DNA of 64,000 nucleotides from Saccharicrinis sp963666825. Its GTDB lineage: Bacteria; Bacteroidota; Bacteroidia; Bacteroidales; Marinilabiliaceae. Below are positions 18,301-27,174 of this stretch, in pieces (positions within the stretch are counted from its first letter, which is position 1; each line of letters opens with the position of its first letter). The position numbers were made by a program, and so were the translations under genes. Below the pieces are notes generated by a model, which worked only from the letters and a program-made list of their open reading frames with translations, was not told where the DNA came from and searched no databases. The stretch is from positions 5,394,001 to 5,458,000 of the forward strand of contig OY763044.2 in NCBI GenBank assembly GCA_963666825.2, read 5' to 3'.

Positions 18301-19574
18301 AATTAAAACCACAATCAGAGATTAAAAGCTTTCAAGAGGAAAAGCTGCAAGATTTACTACAATATTTAAATGAAAATTCTGTTTATTATCAGCGCTTTTT
18401 TAAGACGCATCAGGTTGATATTAATGATATAAAAAAGTTAGAGGATCTGCATAAAATACCAACTACAACAAAAGATGATCTTCAAAAGTACAATAATGAT
18501 TTTCTTTGTGTTCCTCTGAGTAAAATAATTGATTATTTAACTACCTCCGGGACTGCAGGTGATCCTGTTGTTTTTGCCGAAACAGAAAATGATTTGCAGC
18601 GATTGGCTTATAACGAATATATATCCTTTGTTTGTGCCACTGCAAAGCCTGATGATATTTTCCAATTAATGGTAACTCTCGACCGTAGATTTATGGCGGG
18701 GATGGCGTATTATGAAGGAATCAGGCAGTTAGGTGCAGGTGTTGTTCGTGTTGGTCCTGGAAATCCAGGTTTGCAATTTGATACTATAGAGAGAATTAAG
18801 CCAACAGCCCTGGTTACTGTTCCTTCTTTCTTATTGAAGCTGATTGATTATGCAGAGAAACACCATATTGATTATAAAAACTCGAGCATAAAGAAAGCAG
18901 TTTGTATTGGTGAAAGTTTGCGTAATGATGATTTCTCATTAAATACTTTAGGGCAGCGTATCAAGGAAAAGTGGGATATTGAACTTTATTCTACATACGC
19001 ATCAACAGAAATGGGAACTGCTTTTACCGACTGTGAGTATGGTATGGGTGGACATCATCATCCCGAAATGATTATTGTTGAGTTTTTGGATGATAATGAA
19101 AACCCGGTTCCTCCAGGTACTCCTGGCGAGGTAACAATTACTACTCTGGGTGTTGAAGGAATGCCTTTGCTACGTTTTAAAACAGGAGATATATGTAATC
19201 ACTTTGTTGATAAATGTAAATGTGGAAGAACAACTACGCGCTTAGGATCTGTTATCGGAAGGAAAAATCAGATGATTAAATATAAAGGAACTACCCTTTA
19301 TCCACCTGCATTATATGATGTTTTAAATGATATTGAAAATGTAGATAACTATATGATCTGCATAACTCAAAATAAAATTGGAACCGACGATATTGAAATA
19401 AAAGTAGGAACCAGAACACCGGGTGATGTATTAAAAAAAGAAGTAAAAGATTGTTTTAGAGCCAAGCTTCGTGTTGCCCCTGATGTTACTTTTTATACTC
19501 CGGATGAAATATTGAAAATGCAGTTTCCTGAAATGAGTAGAAAACCAATAACTTTTGTTGATAACAGAAACTAG
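18282..19574 (+). CDS. Adenylate-forming acyl/aryl-CoA ligase (phenylacetate-CoA ligase/CoF synthetase-like)
   Basis: 430 residues with the AMP-binding P-loop-like motif TTSGTAGDPVVF (about residues 86-97). Further landmarks are YASTEMGTAF (adenine-binding region), PLLRFKTGDIC and a C-terminal lid containing GRKNQMIKYKGTTLYP. This matches the PaaK-like branch. In aryl-polyene/flexirubin systems such an enzyme is a candidate to activate the aromatic starter (for example 4-hydroxycinnamate) as AMP or thioester; the substrate is inferred. The start lies inside the previous gene (19-base overlap), implying translational coupling. Cytoplasmic. Confidence 0.85.
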   Translation: MYIPEIELKPQSEIKSFQEEKLQDLLQYLNENSVYYQRFFKTHQVDINDIKKLEDLHKIPTTTKDDLQKYNNDFLCVPLSKIIDYLTTSGTAGDPVVFAETENDLQRLAYNEYISFVCATAKPDDIFQLMVTLDRRFMAGMAYYEGIRQLGAGVVRVGPGNPGLQFDTIERIKPTALVTVPSFLLKLIDYAEKHHIDYKNSSIKKAVCIGESLRNDDFSLNTLGQRIKEKWDIELYSTYASTEMGTAFTDCEYGMGGHHHPEMIIVEFLDDNENPVPPGTPGEVTITTLGVEGMPLLRFKTGDICNHFVDKCKCGRTTTRLGSVIGRKNQMIKYKGTTLYPPALYDVLNDIENVDNYMICITQNKIGTDDIEIKVGTRTPGDVLKKEVKDCFRAKLRVAPDVTFYTPDEILKMQFPEMSRKPITFVDNRN

Positions 19575-19577
19575 ATT

Positions 19578-20738
19578 ATGATTGAATTTGAGAAGGTTTA
19601 TGAGGAGATGAGGCCTTACCGGGATGAGGAGATTAGTGAGGCCATGAATAGAATTTTAAAGGAGCAGGCTTTTTACCCGGTTCTTCAATACGTATTTCCC
19701 AAACGTTCTATAGAAGAATCTTTAAAAGAAATGGCTTCGGTTAAAACCATTTACGATTTTCAAATGAAATTTAGTAAATGTGCAGTTGAAGAAGTTTTAA
19801 ATAAAACAGCAACAAAGTTTACCTATTCCGGAGCAGAAAATCTTGATCAGGAAACATCATATCTATTTATATCTAATCACAGAGATATTGTTTTAGATAG
19901 TGCCATTTTGCAATGTGTGTTAAGTTACAATGGTCATAGAACTACCCAAATAACTTTTGGAAGTAATTTAATGAGTAGCCAGTTTATTGTTGATTTAGGA
20001 AAAGTCAATAAAATGTTTACTTTTTATCGTGGAGGTTCAAGAGTTGATATTTATCGTAATGCACTTATTCATTCAGCTTACATTAAAAAAGTATTAACAG
20101 AAGAAAAAGAATCTGCATGGATTGCACAAAGAGATGGACGTACAAAAGATGGATACGATAAAACACAACTGTCTCTTCTTAAGATGTTAACTATTAAAGA
20201 GAAGGATCATATCTCTGCTATTAAAAAGTTTAATATTTGTCCGGTATCAATTTCTTATGAACTGGAGCCATGCGATATTTATAAGGTTCGAGAGCGATTG
20301 GCTGCCACAGAGGAAGAGTATGTTAAAGAAAAAGATGAGGATTTCAATAGTATATTAAATGGTATCATTGGTCCTAAAGGTAAAGTGCATATTGCCTTTG
20401 GTAAACCTGTTAACTGTTTTATAGAAGAAAATATTTCTGAGTTGGATAATAATAATATTCATGAGAAAGTATGTGAACATATGGATCGCGAAATATGGTT
20501 AAATTATCAATTAAATCCATTTAATTATGTAGCGTATGATATCTTAAATACTAGTCAGCAGAATTTGGGGAATAATTATACAGAACAGGATATTGACGAT
20601 TTCTATAATTTGCTGGATCAGAAAGTTTCTGATGAAACAGATCAAATAAAAATTAAGAAACAAAAAGATGGATTATTACAAATGTATGCTGCACCAGTGG
20701 AAAGTTACTTAAAAGTTACAAATGAGATACAAGGTTAA
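19578..20738 (+). CDS. Glycerol-phosphate/lysophospholipid acyltransferase-like protein (PlsB/PlsC superfamily)
   Basis: 386 residues with an acyltransferase motif SNHRDIVLDSAIL, an H-X5-D spacing rather than the usual H-X4-D, and downstream YRGGSRVDIYRN and IAQRDGRTKDG in place of FPEGTR. The family acylates glycerol-phosphate or lysolipids at the membrane. As the last gene of the operon, 3 bases after the ligase, it may attach an acyl or aryl-polyenyl group to a lipid backbone. No membrane helix is evident. The substrate cannot be inferred further. Confidence 0.78.
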   Translation: MIEFEKVYEEMRPYRDEEISEAMNRILKEQAFYPVLQYVFPKRSIEESLKEMASVKTIYDFQMKFSKCAVEEVLNKTATKFTYSGAENLDQETSYLFISNHRDIVLDSAILQCVLSYNGHRTTQITFGSNLMSSQFIVDLGKVNKMFTFYRGGSRVDIYRNALIHSAYIKKVLTEEKESAWIAQRDGRTKDGYDKTQLSLLKMLTIKEKDHISAIKKFNICPVSISYELEPCDIYKVRERLAATEEEYVKEKDEDFNSILNGIIGPKGKVHIAFGKPVNCFIEENISELDNNNIHEKVCEHMDREIWLNYQLNPFNYVAYDILNTSQQNLGNNYTEQDIDDFYNLLDQKVSDETDQIKIKKQKDGLLQMYAAPVESYLKVTNEIQG

Positions 20739-20893
20739 TTATTAGGCTATCGATTCATGTTGATATGCTAATTAGTTTATCTTGATTTATTATAGATTAT
20801 GGTAAAATTGGATTAAATTTATTAAGTTAGCTTGCATTAGAAATTAAGGATTAATCACATAGTGTGGTGGTGGATTATCGAATTAGGAAAAGA

Positions 20894-23800
20894 ATGAGCA
20901 ACAAAGTTAGTTTTGGTTTATTAGTAGGATTATTGTTTTGCATGATCTCTATTGATATAATTGCGCAAAGAGATATTAGTTTTGATTCTTTTCTGCAGGA
21001 GAATGGATTGCCCAACAATCAAATTCAATGTATTTATCAGGATGCTCAGGGAATTATATGGGTTGGAACTAATCATGGTTTGAGTAGGTTTGATGGATAT
21101 GAATTTGAGAATTTCTTAGAATCAGACATTGATAGCTTTAGTATAAAAGGAACGATAGTTCGTACTATAACAGAAGATAATAAAGGAAATCTTCTGGTTG
21201 GACTGGAAAGTGGAGGATTAAATGTCTTTGATAAGAAGTTAGAGCGTTTTACTCAGCCATTAAGACAACATCCTTTGTTTAAAGGAAGAGAAGTTTCTGT
21301 TAATGATATCAAAAAAGATGATAAAGGAAATATTTGGCTAGCTACCAGTATTAGTGTTATAAAAATTGATTCCACAGATAATATTACTAGAATCCCCTTA
21401 CATAAAGAGAAGGATGAATTTGTAAGGATCCTACAATTTGATAAAAAAGGAAAATTATGGGCAGGAACCAATAGTGGTTTATATGTAATAGACACTACTA
21501 ATAATACTTACGAATCTATTGAGCTTCCTTATAACGAGGATTTTAATCGTAACCATGAAATATGGGAAATATTCCTCAATTATGATGGAAACCTTTGGAT
21601 AGGTACCTACACCAGTGGAATAATGATTGTCAATCCACAAACAAAATCAGTTGAACCATTTGATTTAAAACCGGAATTTGAAAGATCCAGAACAGTACGA
21701 TCAATATTATCTAAAGAAAAAGGAAAATACTGGATAGGAACCCGAGCTGGATTATATTTTTACGATCAGACCAAAGGATCAATATCAATATTCCGTCATG
21801 ATGACAGGGAACCTAAAAGTCTTGTAAATAATTCTGTTTTGGATATGTTTACGGACCGCCAAGGCAAAATATGGATTGGAACCCGTGGCGGATTAAACCT
21901 TATATCAAATAGTACTCAGGTTTTTCATAATTATAATGCACATCCTTCTGACAGATCAGGACGATATTTAAATAGTAGCGTAATTTATGCCTTTTGGGAG
22001 GATCATGAAGGTAATATATGGGTTGGAACAGAGGATGGCGGGATTAATATCTATGATCAAAAGGAGAATAGATACAAGTACATTAAAGTAGATGATAAGA
22101 ATCCGGATAGCTCTATTTCCAGAAACTGTATCAAAGCATTTCAAGAAGATAAAGATGGAAATTTATGGATTGGAATGTTCTATGGGGGGATAAGTGTTCT
22201 TAACCCGGAAACTGGAAAATATACACATTACAGAAATGATCCGAATAATCCTAAAACGCTGTCAGATAATAGAGTTTGGGATATTATGAGGGATCATAAT
22301 GATGATATTTGGATTGCGACAACTAGAGGTGTTGATAAATTTGATTATCAAAAAAAGGAATTTATTCATTACCCTCAATTAGCCAGGGAGCAAGTTAATT
22401 GGATTGATATTGATTCGCACGATAATATTTGGTTGGGAACAGCAGATGAGGTTGTAATTTATAACCTTGTGAATAATGAGATTGCAAAGTTTAAAGAGCA
22501 TTCCCGTGATTTTCTTGAGGATTCTAAGGGTCGATTCTGGATTACTACTCTGGATAAAGGAATTGTTCAATATTCACGATTTGAAGGTCCTACAAGATAT
22601 TATCAATATAAGGATGGCTTGTGTAATAATCAAGCTCTGTGTGTATTAGAGGATAATATGCAAACTTTGTGGATAAGTACCTCAAATGGTTTATCTAATT
22701 TTAATCCTGACATTGAAGTTTTTCGTAATTTTTCAAGTAAAGATGGATTGCGTAACAACCAATTTATGTATGGAGCTGCCTATAAAACAAAAGATGGCAA
22801 CCTTATTTTTGGAGGAATATCAGGCTTTAATATTTTCGATCCTTCCGAAGTTAAATCTGATCAAAATGAGTATCCAATTGTTTTTACAGATTTAAGAATA
22901 TTCAACAAAAAAGTAAAGATCGACTCAAGTAAAGATGCAGTTCTAAAACAAAGTATTCTTGAATCGGATCATATTGTATTGGATTATAAGAAAAACGTAT
23001 TTACTCTTGATTTTGCCGCGCTTAACTATACAAATAGCGAAGGAAATTTATACTCCTATTACCTGGAAGGATTTGATCAGGAATGGAGTGAGCCTAATAA
23101 TGTTAGAACTGTTACCTATACAAATCTTGATCCTGATGATTATATATTCAGGGTAAAGCGAATTGTGCCCGGAGCTCCGGATAGTCAGGAATCTTCCATA
23201 TTAATAACCATATTACCTCCATTCTGGAAAACATTGTGGTTTAAATTGATCATACTTTTTGTAATAATAAGTTTGATATATCTTCTGATTCAGTTTGCTA
23301 TTTTCAGACAAAAGATCAAGCATGAAGTCATTTATGAAAGAATGAATTCTAAGCGACAACGAGAATTGGAAAATCTGAAGATGAAGTTCTTTACGAATAT
23401 TTCACATGAAATACGAACTCCACTATCTTTAATAATTACGCCATTAGAGAAACTAACATCTCAAAAACTATCTATGGAAGAGATAAATTCTCATCTGGAG
23501 ATAATGAAAAAGAGTGCAGTTAAGCTAAGTAAGTTAATTAATCAATTACTTGACTTTAGAAAACTTGAGTCAGGTAATTTAAAATTACAATTAAAGCAAG
23601 GAGACCTAGTTCGGTTTATAGCAGAGGAAGTTGAATCGTTTAGAAGTTTTGCTAAGGAGCATGGAGTTGAGTTATCTTTTAATTCTTTAAAGGATAAGTT
23701 GTTTACTTGTTTTGATGCCGATAAGATTGAGAATATTTTGAATAACTTGTTATCTAATGCTTTTAAGTATACTGAGCGAGGGGGAAATGTTGCAGTTAAC

Positions 23801-24955
23801 CTTTCATTAATTTTTAAATCAGTTGATGATAATGAAACAAATAATAAAGTTGATAAAGAATTTATTAAAATAGTTGTTAAAGATACAGGTACAGGGATAT
23901 CTCAGAACAGTATCCAACGAATATTTGATAGATTTTACCAAGCCGATGATAGAAACATTAAGAAAGGAACCGGTATTGGATTGTCTTATGTAAAAGAGTT
24001 AGTTGAATTACATAATGGAACAATAACAGTAGATAGTAAACAAGGTAAAGGAAGTGAATTTATAGTTCATATACCATTAATTGCCGATTGTTCTGAAGAA
24101 CAGACTAAAATTACTGAAGCTGAGAGTGGACAACCGCTTTTAGATAAAGAAGTTGACAAAGAAAGCGGTGATATTAAGCCAAAAGCAAAATTCATGCTTA
24201 TTGTTGAGGATAATGCAGATGTAAGAATGCTTTTAAGAACGCATTTTGAGACGAATTATAATGTAGCTGAGGCAAGAAATGGTGTTGAAGGTTGGGAAAG
24301 GGCTATTGAAACAATTCCTGACGTCATTATTAGTGATGTTTTAATGCCAGATATGGATGGTTATGAATTCTGTAGTAAAATTAAAAAGGATGAAAGAACA
24401 TCGCATATCCCGGTGATTTTACTTACTGCACTACATTCTAAAGAACACGAGTATAAAGGATTGTCGGCAGGAGCAGACGATTATATTACAAAGCCATTTG
24501 ACCTGACGATTCTTCAAACAAAAGTTGAAAATTTACTTGCACTTCGTAAGTCATTGAAGAAGAAGTTTTCTGATGAGGTAACATTGCAACCTAAAAATGT
24601 GGCGGTATCATCTCCGGATGAGAAGTTTCTGCAAAGGGCTATAAAAAGTGTGGAAAAGAATATTGCTAATCCGGAGTTAGATATTGAGAGTTTTGCTAAA
24701 GAAGTAGGTGTTAGCAGAATGCAGTTGTACAGAAAGCTGGACGCTCTTACCAATATGACTGTAAAAGAGTTTATCCGAAATATCAGGTTAAAAAGAGCTG
24801 CTCAACTATTGCAACAGGATAAAATGACTGTAAATGAAATAGCCTACTCTGTAGGTTTTAAAGATATATCTCACTTTAGAAAATGTTTTAGACAGTTGTA
24901 TGGCATGAATGCTACTGAGTATAAACAGAAACATCAAAACAAAGAGGATAGATAA
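20894..24955 (+). CDS. Hybrid two-component system regulator (HTCS), orphan
   Basis: 1353 residues in a one-protein signalling chain. A signal peptide (GLLVGLLFCMISIDIIAQ) precedes a periplasmic two-bladed propeller sensor with many Reg_prop repeats (WVGTNHGLSRFDG, WIGTRGGLN). A Y_Y_Y domain (about 680-765), a membrane helix (about 775-800), HisKA with NISHEIRTPL (His about 836), an ATPase domain (GTGIGLSYVKELV), a receiver with ISDVLMPDMDGYE (about 1095-1210) and an AraC HTH (about 1245-1345) follow. The frame opens at GTG 20864; ATG 20894 is preferred because of AGGAAAAGA just upstream and the signal peptide. Such regulators usually sit beside a polysaccharide locus, but this one does not. 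Confidence 0.93.
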   Translation: MSNKVSFGLLVGLLFCMISIDIIAQRDISFDSFLQENGLPNNQIQCIYQDAQGIIWVGTNHGLSRFDGYEFENFLESDIDSFSIKGTIVRTITEDNKGNLLVGLESGGLNVFDKKLERFTQPLRQHPLFKGREVSVNDIKKDDKGNIWLATSISVIKIDSTDNITRIPLHKEKDEFVRILQFDKKGKLWAGTNSGLYVIDTTNNTYESIELPYNEDFNRNHEIWEIFLNYDGNLWIGTYTSGIMIVNPQTKSVEPFDLKPEFERSRTVRSILSKEKGKYWIGTRAGLYFYDQTKGSISIFRHDDREPKSLVNNSVLDMFTDRQGKIWIGTRGGLNLISNSTQVFHNYNAHPSDRSGRYLNSSVIYAFWEDHEGNIWVGTEDGGINIYDQKENRYKYIKVDDKNPDSSISRNCIKAFQEDKDGNLWIGMFYGGISVLNPETGKYTHYRNDPNNPKTLSDNRVWDIMRDHNDDIWIATTRGVDKFDYQKKEFIHYPQLAREQVNWIDIDSHDNIWLGTADEVVIYNLVNNEIAKFKEHSRDFLEDSKGRFWITTLDKGIVQYSRFEGPTRYYQYKDGLCNNQALCVLEDNMQTLWISTSNGLSNFNPDIEVFRNFSSKDGLRNNQFMYGAAYKTKDGNLIFGGISGFNIFDPSEVKSDQNEYPIVFTDLRIFNKKVKIDSSKDAVLKQSILESDHIVLDYKKNVFTLDFAALNYTNSEGNLYSYYLEGFDQEWSEPNNVRTVTYTNLDPDDYIFRVKRIVPGAPDSQESSILITILPPFWKTLWFKLIILFVIISLIYLLIQFAIFRQKIKHEVIYERMNSKRQRELENLKMKFFTNISHEIRTPLSLIITPLEKLTSQKLSMEEINSHLEIMKKSAVKLSKLINQLLDFRKLESGNLKLQLKQGDLVRFIAEEVESFRSFAKEHGVELSFNSLKDKLFTCFDADKIENILNNLLSNAFKYTERGGNVAVNLSLIFKSVDDNETNNKVDKEFIKIVVKDTGTGISQNSIQRIFDRFYQADDRNIKKGTGIGLSYVKELVELHNGTITVDSKQGKGSEFIVHIPLIADCSEEQTKITEAESGQPLLDKEVDKESGDIKPKAKFMLIVEDNADVRMLLRTHFETNYNVAEARNGVEGWERAIETIPDVIISDVLMPDMDGYEFCSKIKKDERTSHIPVILLTALHSKEHEYKGLSAGADDYITKPFDLTILQTKVENLLALRKSLKKKFSDEVTLQPKNVAVSSPDEKFLQRAIKSVEKNIANPELDIESFAKEVGVSRMQLYRKLDALTNMTVKEFIRNIRLKRAAQLLQQDKMTVNEIAYSVGFKDISHFRKCFRQLYGMNATEYKQKHQNKEDR

Positions 24956-25038
24956 CCAAACTCAGCTTCGTTATGTTCTTTGATATAATAATTTGAGAAG
25001 CTAGTCATAAATAAATCAATTTATTAAGTAGATACTTT

Positions 25039-25046
25039 TATATTTG
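25039..25046 (+). promoter_or_regulatory. Candidate Bacteroidota -7 promoter element (TATATTTG)
   Basis: TATATTTG matches the Bacteroidota sigma-ABfr -7 consensus TAnnTTTG and lies 58 bases before the LytTR regulator start. No convincing -33 TTTG at the right spacing was seen, so this is only a candidate. Confidence 0.35.
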
Positions 25047-25104
25047 ATGAACCTAAACTAAATATTGGACCAGGCCTGATAAACATCTTTTAAAAATGAG
25101 TTAA

Positions 25105-25851
25105 ATGATACGTGCAATTATTATTGATGATGAACCATCTCTTCGGGAAATAAATCGGAATATTTTAACTGATAATTTCAATGATATTGAAGTTGTTGGT
25201 GAAGCATGTTCTGTAGAAGAAGGTGTGGCATTAATAAATAATGTTGATCCAGACCTGGTATTGCTCGATATTGAATTAGAGGGAGGTACAGGTTTTCATA
25301 TTCTGCAAAAAGTTGACTATAGTAAGTTTAAAACAATTTTTGTTACTGCATTTAATCAATTTGCCATAAAAGCGATTAAGTTTTGTGCTATTGATTATAT
25401 TCTAAAACCTGTTAATGAATTTGAATTTTGCAATGCTGTTAGTAATGCAATCAAAGCTATAGATAAAGACTCCGGACAAGAACAAATAAATAATCTTTTA
25501 TCTCAAATTGAGGATAAAAAAGCACCGCAAAAAATTGTATTGCGAACTTCTGATGCTTTATACTTGACTGAAATTAGTAATATCTTATTCTGTAAGAGTG
25601 ATAATAGCTATACAACTTTTTATCTGGCCGATAATAAGGAAATCATTGTTTCTAAAAGCATAAAAGAATACTGTGAACTTTTTGAAGAACATGGATTCTT
25701 TCGTCCACATCAATCTTACCTCGTAAATCTAAACCAAATTGCCAAAATAGATAAAACGGATGGTGGTTTTATTATTATGAAGAATGGCAATGAAATACCT
25801 ATCTCAACAAGACGAAAACAGGCATTAATGCAAGCTATTGAAACAATTTAG
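25105..25851 (+). CDS. LytTR-family response regulator (AlgR/AgrA/LytR type)
   Basis: 248 residues. The receiver (1-120) has DDEPSLRE, phospho-acceptor Asp55 in LVLLDIELEGG, conserved Thr in IFVTAF and Lys in YILKPVNEFEF. A LytTR DNA-binding domain (about 145-245) follows, with FCKSDNSYTTFYL and FFRPHQSYLVNLNQI. Such regulators usually pair with a LytS-type kinase, but none is encoded nearby. It sits between the orphan hybrid regulator and a stand-alone LytTR gene. The start ATG overlaps a TAA (TAAATG), with no strong ribosome-binding site. Confidence 0.92.
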   Translation: MIRAIIIDDEPSLREINRNILTDNFNDIEVVGEACSVEEGVALINNVDPDLVLLDIELEGGTGFHILQKVDYSKFKTIFVTAFNQFAIKAIKFCAIDYILKPVNEFEFCNAVSNAIKAIDKDSGQEQINNLLSQIEDKKAPQKIVLRTSDALYLTEISNILFCKSDNSYTTFYLADNKEIIVSKSIKEYCELFEEHGFFRPHQSYLVNLNQIAKIDKTDGGFIIMKNGNEIPISTRRKQALMQAIETI

Positions 25852-25989
25852 CATAATGTGAAAATCTTCCGTCTCGCAGTTTCCTGCATATAAAAAACAC
25901 TTTCAAATTATTTACCAGCAGATTCAAATCTTCATCGATTTCTCGCATTAGAATCTATTTTCTTTGTTTCAGAATTTAATCAAATAATC

Positions 25990-26079
25990 ATGAAACAGAG
26001 AAAATTATTTTTAAGTAATGTAAAGTTGGCCATGTTGGTAGTACTAAACATTTTGCTTGTTAATTGTAGTCAAGATTAA
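25990..26079 (+). CDS. Putative 29-residue small lipoprotein
   Basis: A short frame from ATG 25990 to TAA 26079 encodes 29 residues: a basic N-terminus (MKQRKLF), a hydrophobic stretch (LAMLVVLNILLVNC) ending in a lipobox-like Cys, and only three residues after it (SQD). The layout is that of a lipoprotein signal peptide with almost no mature part. It lies alone between two LytTR regulator genes. It could be a genuine mini-lipoprotein, a signal peptide left from a decayed gene, or chance. The signal-like pattern favours the first two. Confidence 0.4.
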   Translation: MKQRKLFLSNVKLAMLVVLNILLVNCSQD

Positions 26080-26088
26080 TAAATATAG

Positions 26089-26167
26089 TAGCCCTGATTC
26101 TTTAAGTTAATAATATAAAAACATACGTTAATTGATCATAGAGTTTAAGAAGTAATAATCAGGGCTA
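26089..26167. repeat. 11-bp inverted repeat with long AT-rich loop
   Basis: Arms TAGCCCTGATT (26089-26099) and AATCAGGGCTA (26157-26167) are perfect complements around a 57-base AT-rich loop, between the mini-lipoprotein frame and the LytTR gene. No T-tract follows, so it does not look like a simple terminator. It may be a structured leader or an operator for the adjacent LytTR proteins. Confidence 0.5.
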
Positions 26168-26216
26168 TTCTTTCGAATTAACAGGAAAAATTGATCAGTA
26201 AAAAGGAATATGGTTT

Positions 26217-26558
26217 ATGGGTAAATTAATCCTTAATACATCTAAATATTGTCATGTTCTTGCAAAGGAAGAGATCATCTTTTGTGAAATAAGTAATGGG
26301 TTAGTTAGGATTTATTTAACAGATAAAAAAGTAGTGAGTACGCGAATTACTTTACTCGAAATTTTTGATGATCTGGGGCAAGAGGATTTTGTTTTGCCGC
26401 ATAGATCATACATCATAAATATGAAACATGTTAAAAGCCTTCATACTAGTAAAGACTATTATGCTGAAATGAATGGTGATTATTTAATTCCTGTTTCTAA
26501 GTCAAGAATCGGGCATGTGCGTCAACTTATTAATAAAAATCATAGAATATCCATTTAG
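26217..26558 (+). CDS. Stand-alone LytTR DNA-binding domain protein
   Basis: 113 residues consisting only of a LytTR domain: KEEIIFCEISNGLVRIYL, a central beta region and the family-typical FVLPHRSYIINMKHVKSL, followed by IPVSKSRI. It has no receiver, membrane or sensor part. It is homologous to the C-terminal half of the response regulator at 25105. It may be a constitutive or ligand-independent regulator, or may compete with that regulator for DNA sites (inference). Confidence 0.85.
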   Translation: MGKLILNTSKYCHVLAKEEIIFCEISNGLVRIYLTDKKVVSTRITLLEIFDDLGQEDFVLPHRSYIINMKHVKSLHTSKDYYAEMNGDYLIPVSKSRIGHVRQLINKNHRISI

Positions 26559-26670
26559 CAACATTGAAATAAAGAACTGTTGGAAGAGATAGCATGATTC
26601 ATATAGAATACAGATTAATAACGATCCTATTCTTGAATAGAATATAATAATTAGATAAACCTTAACTATA

Positions 26671-27078
26671 ATGATGAGAAAGCAAAAGATAATTACTGTT
26701 GGAGTAGTATTAATAATGATGGTTTCATGTAGCTCAGTAAACAATTCTTCAAAACACCTGGAACCATTAAATATAGAGATTCCTACAGAATTAGAAGGTA
26801 ATCTTAAAGTTGTAAAATTTATTGAAAGCTCAGAGGTAGTTATCAATCATTGGTCTGATACATTGGAAGAGTTATTTGACGAATCAGAAGAATATTTAGG
26901 AAAGGAAGAGTCAGACTTATCCATGAAGGATAAAATGAAATTGGCTCAGATTGGTTTTAGTTTCATGTCTAAAATGGCAGAATTTGGAACTGATATGAGT
27001 CAGCTGAATACTACAGCAATGTCGTTAGAAGATGGTTTGTCAGATAAAGAATTACAAGCATTTGAGCTAACAAGATAA
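26671..27078 (+). CDS. Lipoprotein of unknown function, probably truncated by an in-frame stop
   Basis: 135 residues with a lipoprotein signal (VGVVLIMMVSCSS) and a helical, acidic mature part. The same frame stays open for 21 more codons after TAA 27076-27078, up to TAA 27142-27144. The combined sequence aligns without gaps to the lipoprotein at 31131: here LQAFELTR-stop-ALKSRIDEL, there LSSLKNCI-N-TLEDRIGEI. The ancestral protein was therefore probably 157 residues, and the first TAA could have arisen from CAA or AAA by one change. Recent nonsense mutation, sequencing error or stop read-through are the options. Function unknown; envelope context. Confidence 0.7.
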   Translation: MMRKQKIITVGVVLIMMVSCSSVNNSSKHLEPLNIEIPTELEGNLKVVKFIESSEVVINHWSDTLEELFDESEEYLGKEESDLSMKDKMKLAQIGFSFMSKMAEFGTDMSQLNTTAMSLEDGLSDKELQAFELTR

Positions 27079-27174
27079 GCCCTTAAATCTCGAATAGATG
27101 AGTTAGGTGAAAAATATAAAGATTTTGGTAAAGAAAGGAATTAACAATAGTAATTATATCTAAATAGAAAAGTC

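Noticed and set aside
24964..25006. Weak inverted repeat AGCTTC/GAAGCT as terminator of the orphan regulator
   Set aside because: Six-base arms with a loop of nearly 30 bases and no T-run are too weak.
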